From Tannerella sp. (GTDB lineage Bacteria > Bacteroidota > Bacteroidia > Bacteroidales > Tannerellaceae): a stretch of DNA of 15,683 nucleotides. The stretch is taken from assembly GCA_031269635.1 (NCBI GenBank), contig JAISYY010000326.1, positions 1 through 15,683 on the forward strand. Direction: 5' to 3'. Under the pieces are notes generated by a model. That model ran no database searches, had not been told where the DNA came from, and saw only the letters and a list, made by a program, of their open reading frames with translations. A program made the position numbers and the translations under genes. This document shows, one piece after another, positions 6,413-13,935 of the stretch (the first letter of the stretch is position 1; every line of letters starts with the position of its first letter).

Positions 6413-6434
6413 GCGCATTATAAATAAAATCGTA

Positions 6435-7466
6435 TCATTTTTTGAGATTTTTTGCAGTAGACAACATGCCACATGCGGCAAAAATGTCTTCTCCGCGTGA
6501 TGTTCTTATCGTACTTGTGATACCGTAAGAGTTTAACTGATCCCGGAACGATATCATTTTCCACTCGCTGCTGCTTCTCAGTTTTACACCGGGAACGGCA
6601 TGGAAGCGTATCAGGTTGACGCGGCAGGTGATACCGTTGAGCAGTTTGGCCAGGTCTTTTGCGTGGCGCCCGGTGTCGTTCATGCCTTCAAACAGGATAT
6701 ATTCAAACGAGACCCTTCGCTGGTGGGAGAAATCGTATTGGTGCAGCAAGTCAATGATGCTGTCTATATGATATGCTTTCTCGGCCGGCATGAGGGACAG
6801 TCTTTCTTCGTGGTACGGGGAATGGAGGCTGACTGCCAGGTGACACTTGCTTTCTTCCAGAAATCGTTTTAGACCGGGTATCATCCCTATGGTTGATACG
6901 GTGATCCGTTTCGGACTCCAGGCATAGCCATAAGGGGCCGTTAAAATTTCGAGCGCTTTGAATAACGCATCCACATTGTCGAACGGTTCGCCCATTCCCA
7001 TAAAGACAATGTTTGTCAGCACGTCGTTTTCCGGTATGGCCTGTATCTGATTGAGTATCTCGTTTGCCGTAAGTTGTGCGGAGAATCCCTGCTTTCCCGT
7101 CATGCAGAACAGACAGTTCATTTTGCATCCGGCCTGGGACGAAACGCATAAGGTCGATCGGTCCTTCGACGGGATATATACCGTCTCCACAAAACAATTG
7201 CCGTCTCCCGTCGCAAACAGGTATTTCACCGTTCCGTCAGCCGAACGCATACTTCCGGCCGGAGGAGTGACGCCTGTTTCGTAATATTCGGATAGCAGGG
7301 CGCGTTTCGGCGCTGCAATATTTGTCATCTCGTCTATGGTCCTTACTTTCTTCCTGTAAAGCCATTCCGCGAGTTGTTTTGCCGCATAGCCGGGCAACGA
7401 TACGTGCGACGCTACCGTTTTAAGTTCTTCGAGAGTCATGCCCACTAAACATTCCTTATTCCTCAT
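6435..7466 (-). CDS. rlmN: Dual-specificity 23S rRNA (A2503-C2)/tRNA (A37-C2) methyltransferase
   Basis: RlmN is a radical-SAM enzyme that methylates C2 of A2503 in 23S rRNA and of A37 in some tRNAs through a methyl-cysteine intermediate. In the 343-residue reading the 4Fe-4S cysteines are Cys114, Cys118 and Cys121 (CKMNCLFC), the helper Cys107 is in LCVSSQAGC, and the methyl-carrier Cys332 is in RGEDIFAACGML. The GMGEPFDNVD block (SAM binding) is also present, so all key residues are intact. I start it at 7466 (MRNKECLVGMTLEEL) because relatives have a short segment before the G-M-T-L motif. An upstream ATG at 7499 lies inside the terminator hairpin and is unlikely; one at 7439 would drop the leading segment. 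It is preceded by a terminator and candidate promoter. Confidence 0.95.
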   Translation of the reverse strand: MRNKECLVGMTLEELKTVASHVSLPGYAAKQLAEWLYRKKVRTIDEMTNIAAPKRALLSEYYETGVTPPAGSMRSADGTVKYLFATGDGNCFVETVYIPSKDRSTLCVSSQAGCKMNCLFCMTGKQGFSAQLTANEILNQIQAIPENDVLTNIVFMGMGEPFDNVDALFKALEILTAPYGYAWSPKRITVSTIGMIPGLKRFLEESKCHLAVSLHSPYHEERLSLMPAEKAYHIDSIIDLLHQYDFSHQRRVSFEYILFEGMNDTGRHAKDLAKLLNGITCRVNLIRFHAVPGVKLRSSSEWKMISFRDQLNSYGITSTIRTSRGEDIFAACGMLSTAKNLKK

Positions 7467-7471
7467 GATCA

Positions 7472-7499
7472 CAAAACTATAATAAAAGCTGCCGAACAA
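7472..7499 (-). promoter_or_regulatory. Candidate promoter for rlmN
   Basis: TAGTTTTG (7479-7472) fits TAnnTTTG; TTG (7499-7497) is 17 bases upstream. It sits directly beyond the ppiD-like gene terminator. Transcription would begin very near the 7466 ATG, giving a leaderless message or use of the 7439 ATG. That tension lowers confidence. Confidence 0.3.
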
Positions 7500-7521
7500 T
7501 ATCCATTGAACGACAGCTTTT
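7484..7521 (-). terminator. Intrinsic terminator after the peptidyl-prolyl isomerase gene
   Basis: The minus strand reads AAAAGCTGTCG, then a CAAT-GGAT-ATTG inner hairpin flanked by TT/TT, then CGGCAGCTTTT followed by ATTATAG. In RNA the GCUGUCG/CGGCAGC stem is continuous with one U-G pair and is extended by AAAA/UUUU. The plus-strand reading would have a C-A mismatch instead, so it is best formed in the minus-strand transcript. It begins 24 bp past the stop of the upstream gene. Confidence 0.75.
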
Positions 7522-7544
7522 GATTTATTTATACGTATTCCTAA

Positions 7545-9683
7545 TCAATAAAAACGGATACGGTTATCTTCAATATCCGCATTTTGCTGCATGTAACGTA
7601 ACGCGAAACTTCCTATACGGTAAGAATTGTTGGCTTCCAGCATACTTTTCTGGCTGCTTTCATCGTAAGGCGTGTTATTCGTCGTGCGGTTAATAACTTC
7701 AAATACATAAACGCCGTTGTTGCCCGCTATGGGTTCGCTTACTTTATTCGGCGGGGACAGGGTGATAAATGCATTTAATTTCGGTTCGACGCCAATGTTT
7801 GTAATGCGGGTTGTCCCCATTGTAATAAATTTCACGGTATCCGGATTAGCGGACACCGCCTCGGCATAAGCCGAAAGGGATGACAGGTTTTTTGCTTTCA
7901 GGCCGGCTGCTATTTCTTCCCCTTTTTTCTTCGCAACAAGTTCGGCTTTTAACTGGGGAGTAGCGGATGCAAGCGACTGGTATCCTTCCGGCAGTCTGCC
8001 TTTATGTGCTGCGACCACAAACACGTTGTCACATTCGTTGATGTCCGAGATCTGGCCTCTTTTGTTGTTAAACGCCCAGCGGACAACCTGGCGTGCGCCG
8101 GTGATGTTTCCGATGGTCATATCCGTACTGTAAACGCGTGCGTTTGAAGTTAAGTTATAACCGCTTTCCTTTGCGGCCGCTTCAATTTTTTCGACGCTGT
8201 TGTTATTTGCAATAAACTGGTTGAGCGAATTGTAGAGCAGGCTTCGTGTTGCGGAACTGGGTGAAACCGTATATTCTATGTTTGCAACCTTATATTTGGG
8301 TACGTTTTTCGTTTTGTCCGTCACTTTCACGATATGCGTCCCGTAGGTTGATTTAACGATCGCGTACTGACCTGTAGGCAGCGAGAATATCGTTTTCTTA
8401 AAATCTTCGTTAAGCCCCTGAAGTGCGCCGGCTTCCGTAAGCCAGCCGATTTCCCCGTTATTTTCAGCGAACTGATCGGTAGAATAAGCCTTTACTAATT
8501 CGGTAAAGTCTGCTCCGTTTTTGAGGAGGTTTAATATACTGTCGGCATACGCTCTGGTTTCCGCTTCCGTTGCGCGTGAAGCAAGCATTATTTCGGAGAC
8601 GTTGACCGAGTCGGGCGCTTCCGTTTTATCGACGAGTTTCAGTATGCGGTATTTGTCATCTTTAAAGATCGGGCCTACGATGTCGCCCGTTTCAGCCGTT
8701 GCGACAAAGTCAATGATGTCGGCGTCCGTTCCGAAGCCGTTGATGGAAAAGAATGCATTGATATATTTGCGTTCCGATTTTTCATTTGTCAGAGCCGCCA
8801 CGTTGTCCGTAATTTCCAGTTCGGCTTTTATCGCGTCCATTTCCTGGGCTACCTTGTTATAGTCCTCCTGACTGGGGACGATGTCAACGGCTATATAATC
8901 AATAATGCATGTTTCGCTTTGACGGAACTGTTCCTTGCGTTCTTTATACAGTTTTTCGATTTCGGAAGCCGGTACGCTGACCGTTGAATCCACCATATTG
9001 GAAAACGGTTCCATTACGTAGATAATGTCGGAACTGACGGACGAGTTGTTGAAGGCGTCTTTAGCTTCGAGAGAGTTTGCAACAACCGCCTTATTTAATA
9101 AGGTAAGATATTTTTCCGTCATGCGGTTACGCTTGATGTTTTTCTCCCAGAACATCCATAACATTTTATATTGCATAAGCTGTGCCTGTACGTTTTCCGG
9201 GAAACTCTCCATGTTTTTTATCTGATTAAGCATGTTTATCAGCGCTGTCCTGTCGAATGTTCCGGTTTCCGGGTTCTGGAACATCGGTAATTGAAGGAGT
9301 ATCGGTGAAATGTTTTCACCTTCGACCATATCCGTCATTTCTTCGGGAGTAATAACCATGCCCAGTTTATCAAGGCGCGGCACAAGTATGTTCTCCATTA
9401 CGACGTCATCATAAACGGCCTGGCGGATCTGGTTTATATACGCTTCATTGAGACTTGTCGTTCCCATTTGAAGTTGATAAATGTCCGTCAATTCATTTTC
9501 GCGAGCCAGGTAATCCTGATAGTCAATAGCGTTGCCATTAACCACAATGACGTTGTTTTGGTTTCTGTTGATAAAAGAAGAACCTGAATTTAAAAGGTCT
9601 CCAATAATAAATGCAAATAAGGCCAAACCTACGACGGTGACCAAAAGACCAGCTTTCTTTCTGATTTTTTCCAGTGTTGCCAT
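7545..9683 (-). CDS. Membrane-anchored peptidyl-prolyl cis-trans isomerase (PpiD/SurA-like)
   Basis: A 712-residue envelope foldase. The N-terminus has a cytoplasmic MATLEKIRKKAG segment and a single membrane helix (about 11-30), the architecture of PpiD, followed by a SurA/PpiD-type chaperone region (about 45-250) that starts with VIVVNGNAIDYQDY. A parvulin rotamase domain lies at about 357-456 and keeps NGEIGWL and the YGTHIVKV strand. The C-terminal 250 residues look like a second degenerate chaperone or rotamase-like region without the full motif. It probably assists folding of periplasmic and outer-membrane proteins at the inner-membrane surface. It is preceded by lptC, with its own candidate promoter in the 186-bp gap, and is followed by a strong terminator. 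The start matches the expected MATLEKIRKKAG sequence of Bacteroidetes relatives. Confidence 0.9.
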   Translation of the reverse strand: MATLEKIRKKAGLLVTVVGLALFAFIIGDLLNSGSSFINRNQNNVIVVNGNAIDYQDYLARENELTDIYQLQMGTTSLNEAYINQIRQAVYDDVVMENILVPRLDKLGMVITPEEMTDMVEGENISPILLQLPMFQNPETGTFDRTALINMLNQIKNMESFPENVQAQLMQYKMLWMFWEKNIKRNRMTEKYLTLLNKAVVANSLEAKDAFNNSSVSSDIIYVMEPFSNMVDSTVSVPASEIEKLYKERKEQFRQSETCIIDYIAVDIVPSQEDYNKVAQEMDAIKAELEITDNVAALTNEKSERKYINAFFSINGFGTDADIIDFVATAETGDIVGPIFKDDKYRILKLVDKTEAPDSVNVSEIMLASRATEAETRAYADSILNLLKNGADFTELVKAYSTDQFAENNGEIGWLTEAGALQGLNEDFKKTIFSLPTGQYAIVKSTYGTHIVKVTDKTKNVPKYKVANIEYTVSPSSATRSLLYNSLNQFIANNNSVEKIEAAAKESGYNLTSNARVYSTDMTIGNITGARQVVRWAFNNKRGQISDINECDNVFVVAAHKGRLPEGYQSLASATPQLKAELVAKKKGEEIAAGLKAKNLSSLSAYAEAVSANPDTVKFITMGTTRITNIGVEPKLNAFITLSPPNKVSEPIAGNNGVYVFEVINRTTNNTPYDESSQKSMLEANNSYRIGSFALRYMQQNADIEDNRIRFY

Positions 9684-9745
9684 TCTATAAATTAATTACG
9701 ATTAATATTCAATAAATCAGCATATTTATATCTTACATATATATA

Positions 9746-9772
9746 GTGTGCTTATTTAAGCGCACAAAGGTA
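9746..9772 (-). promoter_or_regulatory. Candidate promoter with overlapping inverted repeat, ahead of the isomerase gene
   Basis: TACCTTTG (9772-9765) fits the -7 box; the -33 position is poor. Immediately downstream, and sharing one base with the box, GTGTGCTTA (9746-9754) and TAAGCGCAC (9757-9765) form a 9-bp inverted repeat with one mismatch and a 2-base centre, spanning the expected start of transcription. This is the geometry of a repressor site, and the leader would be about 75 nt. Confidence 0.4.
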
Positions 9773-9794
9773 TAAAAAAAACAAAAACGAACAT

Positions 9795-9814
9795 GAAAAA
9801 AACTCTTTTTTTTC
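9795..9814 (-). terminator. A/T hairpin after lptC
   Basis: Perfect 8-bp arms (G with seven A, seven T with C) around a 4-base loop, 56 bp beyond the lptC stop and followed on the minus strand by T-rich sequence. The stem has just one G-C pair, so termination would be weak; partial readthrough into the isomerase gene is likely. Confidence 0.3.
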
Positions 9815-9869
9815 AAGAATTGCCTGCATATTTTTCAATCTCCTCCCAAAATTCAAAGTTTACCGTTCA

Positions 9870-10511
9870 TCATTTTGGAATATCTTCCTCCTCCACAAGA
9901 GCGGAATCACCCTTATTTTCATCATTGGTACGGCGTCGCATATCTACGGAAAAGTCCGCTGTGGAAGTAAAGATCTTATATACGCTCATATCCCGGTTCG
10001 ACTGGAAACCGATGCCCGTATTTATATCTTCTCCTTTTGTGATTTTTATAAACGAATCGGAATAGAATATTTCTTTGTTCTGGTCACAGAACAGTTGGGA
10101 AGTCTCAAAGCGGACGCCGTCCATATTTGAGACATCGACATTCCCGTCTAACTGCCACAGGTTACGGCGCTGGAAATAGTGAGCGGTATCCGCTTTGATG
10201 CTTGTTTCTATATGAAAGGCCGTGTCGAATTTTTCGAGATAGACGCCGTCGGGGAAATACCAGTAGGGTTCGGATGCTTTGCCGAACATGAGCCACGTGG
10301 CGGTTGTGACCCGTATGACGCTGGAATCGGACAGTATAAACGTTTCGACGTTTGTTTCTTTCAGCGTGTACGAAGTCTGGGGATCGAATACGATTTCCAC
10401 CATTTCCTTTTTTTCGCCGCCGCAGGAAGCCAGGAAGTAAAAAGGCATAACAACCGCTATAAGAGCGATTGCTATGCCTTTTAAAGGATTTATCCCGGAG
10501 TGATTCATCAT
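9870..10511 (-). CDS. lptC: LPS export ABC transporter periplasmic protein LptC (lipoprotein form)
   Basis: LptC links the LptBFG inner-membrane ABC transporter to LptA in the periplasmic bridge that carries LPS to the outer membrane. The protein has 213 residues, and its N-terminus is a lipoprotein signal ending YFLASC (Cys30 from the first ATG, or Cys29 from the second); E. coli LptC instead has a membrane helix. The core is beta-rich with the LptC/OstA-type pattern, for example ADTAHYFQRRNLWQLDGNVD (near 108-127), the W-x-L-x-G-x-V strand typical of LptC/LptA, and FETSQLFCDQNKEIFYSD. The acidic tail is probably disordered. The start has two adjacent ATG codons (10511 and 10508). It follows the TPR gene after 19 bp and is likely cotranscribed with it. 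Confidence 0.87.
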   Translation of the reverse strand: MMNHSGINPLKGIAIALIAVVMPFYFLASCGGEKKEMVEIVFDPQTSYTLKETNVETFILSDSSVIRVTTATWLMFGKASEPYWYFPDGVYLEKFDTAFHIETSIKADTAHYFQRRNLWQLDGNVDVSNMDGVRFETSQLFCDQNKEIFYSDSFIKITKGEDINTGIGFQSNRDMSVYKIFTSTADFSVDMRRRTNDENKGDSALVEEEDIPK

Positions 10512-10530
10512 GTATGGAAAGAATCCGTTT

Positions 10531-11895
10531 TTATCTTATTCTTACCGTTTCCCCAATCCAGCCTCCGATCGTGAAATTATTACCGTTGTCAATGTCCGGG
10601 TGCATAAATACTTCTTCTTTCGTAGGATAATATTTGGAGTAAGTGCCGATTAATCTTCCGGCTTCTTCCGCAACGGAAGGATCCACCTGGCGTGCTCTTT
10701 CGAGTTTATCTACTACTGCATAATAAATGCATTTGGTGAGTACCGGGTCGTCCGGGAAAATCGTTTTTGCACCGGCGGCATAACATGAAGCGATCATGAT
10801 GTATGCACGTCCGTAATCGGATTTTTCCGCAAGACATTTCAGACTGAACTGTTTCGCTTTTATCAGGCTGTTTTGTTGTTGCGCCATGACGGCTATTGCA
10901 TAGTAAAGTTCCGTTTTTATTTCGCTGTCTTCCGTCAGTTCTATGGCCTGGTTGTAGTAATTTTCGGCCGTGGCGTAATCTTTTTCTTTGAAAGCCTTAT
11001 TTCCAAGTCCCATAGCCGATTCTGCGGTAGGCTCTATTTTGTGAACATATTCGGAAGCTGTAAAAAAGACGTCTGTTTCCCGGCAATTCACGCGGCGCAG
11101 CAAGGTCAGCGTTTCTTTCAGGAAGTCGAGATTGTCTTTATTTTGTTCAATTTTAGCGCTATATATACTTTGCAGCAAATCACAGTCGGCAGCGCCGCTT
11201 ACTGTAAAGTTTTTTTCTATCTCAATTTTCCGGGCGGTTACATTTTCTTCTTCTTTTTCATTATTAGCCGCTTTAGCTGCTGCTATCTGCGCGTCAAGTA
11301 TGGTTGAACACTTCAGGAAGTCGCTTACGTATTGATCTTTATATTTCTCCATGTCGCTTTGCGCCAGTTTAAATGAAGCGAACATATAGAGGGAGACAGC
11401 CAGCGGTTCTGTTTTTTCTTTAAATTCGTTGACCACTTCGCCGGTCCATTTGTAGATTACGTTCGGGTCCGTATCTTCCCCTTTCAGTTGGTTGTAGTTT
11501 TGCGCTTTGCGTGAGACAATCCAGTCTTTTCCGTATTGTTTGTCATCCCCAAAATATTTAATACGGTTATCGTACAACTTCATCAGGTCATTGATAAGCG
11601 TTTCTTTTTTCGCCTCGTCTTTTGCTTCGGAAATTTGCCAGCTAATGATATTTACACCATAGACGTAGATGTTTTTAGTAGAAGCCGGACATTCGTCGTA
11701 AACAATCTTCCAGAATGGATATGCATCTTTGAAATTACCCGATTTTGCATACGGAATAAACAGGCTTATGTTCGTGAGACAACGAATACTGTCTTCCCCT
11801 AAACCAAATGGGGTCCCGTTGTCTATACCCTTTTGTGCATTCACACCTGTAACCATGAATACACTTAGTACTAATGTAAAAACCTTTTTCTTCAT
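10531..11895 (-). CDS. Secreted tetratricopeptide-repeat protein
   Basis: A 454-residue periplasmic protein of unknown exact function. The start at 11895 was chosen because it gives a clean signal peptide (MKKKVFTLVLSVFMVTGVNA, cleavage before QKG); an ATG 30 bases upstream would add a hydrophilic extension overlapping the preceding gene. Helical TPR units are visible at about 293-325 (LGNKAFKEKDYATAENYYNQ) and 325-358 (YYAIAVMAQQQNSLIKAKQ), with more divergent helices before them and a long charged helix near 190-215. It lies 26 bp after the beta-barrel gene and 19 bp before lptC, so it probably belongs to an envelope operon. TPR proteins usually scaffold protein complexes, and a role beside the neighbouring barrel or LPS export is an inference from position only. 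Confidence 0.8.
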   Translation of the reverse strand: MKKKVFTLVLSVFMVTGVNAQKGIDNGTPFGLGEDSIRCLTNISLFIPYAKSGNFKDAYPFWKIVYDECPASTKNIYVYGVNIISWQISEAKDEAKKETLINDLMKLYDNRIKYFGDDKQYGKDWIVSRKAQNYNQLKGEDTDPNVIYKWTGEVVNEFKEKTEPLAVSLYMFASFKLAQSDMEKYKDQYVSDFLKCSTILDAQIAAAKAANNEKEEENVTARKIEIEKNFTVSGAADCDLLQSIYSAKIEQNKDNLDFLKETLTLLRRVNCRETDVFFTASEYVHKIEPTAESAMGLGNKAFKEKDYATAENYYNQAIELTEDSEIKTELYYAIAVMAQQQNSLIKAKQFSLKCLAEKSDYGRAYIMIASCYAAGAKTIFPDDPVLTKCIYYAVVDKLERARQVDPSVAEEAGRLIGTYSKYYPTKEEVFMHPDIDNGNNFTIGGWIGETVRIR

Positions 11896-11921
11896 ATCTT
11901 GTAAATTTAAATTGTTTAAAA

Positions 11922-13163
11922 TCAATCCACTTTTCTCTTAAAGAACCAATATTCATTAAATGTGTAGCTTAGAGTCATTCTCAAATAGCTTTCATTTATC
12001 ATCGTTTTGAGTTCCGGCTGTATTTTCAGATACTCAAAAGATACATTAATAAATGAACGTGTATCGCTTATCGGAAATCCGAATCCGAGCGTAGCGCCGT
12101 ATTCTTTATAACTGTTGCCGTTTACCGGAATGTACGAGTTCGTGTAGCTCAATCCCGCTCTGTATCTTACGCGGTTAAGGAACGGGCGGGAATATAGATT
12201 GGGAATATATTCGACGCCGGCATTAATCTTCGAACGGTTTTTAAACACATTGTCGTTTCCTTCGAAAGTAGCATTTTCCCATTCCTGATAAGCGAAATCC
12301 GCAGCCAGGATAAGTTTTTGGTCCTTCACATACGAAAGTCCCACTCCGTATCCGGCCGGAAGCTCGAAATTTTTGCCCGTTATCGTGTCGATCACGTTTT
12401 CCGTACTCGTTATGGACTGGTAAAAGTCGCCATTCAGCCGTTTTTTCGGCGTGTAGGTTAGCCCCAGTATGGCCCTTTCCGTTTTGCTTAGCAGATGTGT
12501 ATATTGTAAGCCCAAGTCAAAAGTTACATCGCTGAATTTCATCCTTTTTATACTTTCAACGGATGTAGTGGAGCTTGACGGTATATAATCGGTCGTTGCC
12601 GTATGATTAATGGCGCCGAACAAATAATTAATATTGCCGCCAATGGAAAGACGCTTCTTCCATACATCAATAGACAATCCGGCATACAACAGGTTTAATC
12701 CTCCCGTTCCGGTGAACATCTCCCGGTACTGTTGTCCGTTGGATGTCTTGTACTCTTCGAAATTATATCCCACGTGCGAATACGGCAGCAGTCCGGCGCT
12801 CATGGCAATTTGCCGGTACAGCGGGAATTGCATGGCCATATACTCCACATTTCCGTTTATATCGTTTTGCTTGTTTGTGCCGTCACTGAACCATGACAGT
12901 TGCGCCGACGCTCCGAAGTCGAAAAGGAATGTCATGGAATCCATGCACGAATAGGATGCCGGATTCATCGGGTTAATCTGTTGCGACGAACGCAATCCGA
13001 TTCCAATTCCGCCCATAGACCTGCCTGCTCCGAATGAGCGATTGGCCAATTCTCCGTATCCATAACGCGTATAAGGAGAATTTGTACCGTTTTGCGCCGT
13101 CAGAGAAAAGGCGAAAAAAGACAAAAGTCCTGATACAATCATCAGATTAATTCTTTTTTGCAT
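11922..13163 (-). CDS. Outer-membrane beta-barrel protein of unknown function
   Basis: A 413-residue exported protein with a signal peptide (MQKRINL start, hydrophobic core, ending SLTA before QNG, cleavage near residue 23). The mature sequence shows alternating hydrophobic strands throughout, an N-terminal segment SPYTRYGYGELANRSFGAGR followed by MGGIGIGLRSSQQINPMNPA, and a C-terminal strand ending LSYTFNEYWFFKRKVD, as expected for a barrel inserted by BAM. The N-terminal glycine-rich hatch-like segment and INPMNPAS pattern resemble FadL/OmpP1-like transporters, but I cannot confirm that family. The ATG lies inside the last codons of coaX (17-bp overlap), indicating translational coupling, and the TPR gene follows after 26 bp. 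Confidence 0.82.
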   Translation of the reverse strand: MQKRINLMIVSGLLSFFAFSLTAQNGTNSPYTRYGYGELANRSFGAGRSMGGIGIGLRSSQQINPMNPASYSCMDSMTFLFDFGASAQLSWFSDGTNKQNDINGNVEYMAMQFPLYRQIAMSAGLLPYSHVGYNFEEYKTSNGQQYREMFTGTGGLNLLYAGLSIDVWKKRLSIGGNINYLFGAINHTATTDYIPSSSTTSVESIKRMKFSDVTFDLGLQYTHLLSKTERAILGLTYTPKKRLNGDFYQSITSTENVIDTITGKNFELPAGYGVGLSYVKDQKLILAADFAYQEWENATFEGNDNVFKNRSKINAGVEYIPNLYSRPFLNRVRYRAGLSYTNSYIPVNGNSYKEYGATLGFGFPISDTRSFINVSFEYLKIQPELKTMINESYLRMTLSYTFNEYWFFKRKVD

Positions 13164-13878
13164 TATATTCTAATATTCTGTTTAAACCAACTAATACCAA
13201 ATTTGCGTCTGCAAAGATGTGACTTTTCAGCCGTCTTTCAAAATAAAAAGAGTGACCTCCCGTTAAATAAACAAAAATGTCGCCATATTTTGCTTTCAAC
13301 GCATCAATAAAACCATCCATTTCGTAAACGATACCGTTTATTACTCCGGCCAGAATCGCTGATTCGGTACTTGTCCCGACAAGCGGAACTTCATTTTTTT
13401 CTTTTATCAACGGCAATCGTTTCGTAAAAGCGTTCAGCGCCCGGAAACGGGTTGTCAAACCGGGCGATATGTTTCCTCCCTTGTAAATCCCGGATGATTC
13501 GATTACTTCGTAAGTAATCGCTGTCCCGGCGTCAATCACCAGGAGGTTCCGTCCCGGTTGCAGATAATTAGCGCCTACGGCAGCGGCAATCCGGTCTTTT
13601 CCCAATGTCTCGTTCGTCTCATATTCCGAGCGGATGGGAATCGGCGTATGCCCGTCCAGCCATAAGAGGTTATTTAAATGTTCTTTTAAATAATCCGTCA
13701 ACGTCTCATCCATGCCGACGACAGACGATACGATTCCTTTTGCCGGATGATACTGTTTGACCATATCTTTCACCCGGGCTGTATCATCTTTGTCTGCAAA
13801 AACAAAAGAAACGATTTTTCTACAATCGAATATCGCTACTTTTAATTTTGTATTGCCTTGTTCTACGATTAGATTCAC
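13147..13878 (-). CDS. coaX: Type III pantothenate kinase
   Basis: CoaX phosphorylates pantothenate, the first step of CoA synthesis, in the cytosol; unlike CoaA it is usually not inhibited by CoA. I start it at a GTG (13878), giving 243 residues beginning with N-L-I-V-E-Q-G-N-T, the normal CoaX N-terminus and length. The longer frame from an ATG at 13977 would add 33 atypical residues and begin upstream of the promoter at 13905-13935. ASKHA-fold motifs are present: EQGNTKLK (6-13), LGKDR (92-96) with the catalytic Asp95, DAGTAITYE (116-124), GGNISPG (134-140) and TGG (206-208). In the first phosphate motif the usual Asp (D-x-G-N-T) is Glu6. The stop overlaps the next gene by 17 bp. Confidence 0.93.
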   Translation of the reverse strand: MNLIVEQGNTKLKVAIFDCRKIVSFVFADKDDTARVKDMVKQYHPAKGIVSSVVGMDETLTDYLKEHLNNLLWLDGHTPIPIRSEYETNETLGKDRIAAAVGANYLQPGRNLLVIDAGTAITYEVIESSGIYKGGNISPGLTTRFRALNAFTKRLPLIKEKNEVPLVGTSTESAILAGVINGIVYEMDGFIDALKAKYGDIFVYLTGGHSFYFERRLKSHIFADANLVLVGLNRILEYNAKKN

Positions 13879-13904
13879 CCTTTCGTGAAATTTAATTTTG
13901 GGGG

Positions 13905-13935
13905 CAAAGATAATGCATGACAGGGGTAATACAAA
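13905..13935 (-). promoter_or_regulatory. coaX operon promoter
   Basis: A full match to the Bacteroidetes consensus on the minus strand: TTTG (13935-13932), 19-base spacer, TATCTTTG (13912-13905). Transcription should start near 13899, about 20 nt before the GTG at 13878, so the promoter also decides the start codon. It probably drives coaX, the barrel, TPR and lptC genes. The -33 box lies within the antisense of the GH25 remnant. Confidence 0.75.

Noticed and set aside
6751..7197. 148-codon second frame on the minus strand
   Set aside because: Lies wholly within rlmN in another frame; rlmN has every key residue.
7580..7610. GCATGTAACGTAACG, resembling the 21-bp repeat near 549
   Set aside because: It is a single copy inside the foldase coding sequence (codons for the conserved tail), so a chance match.
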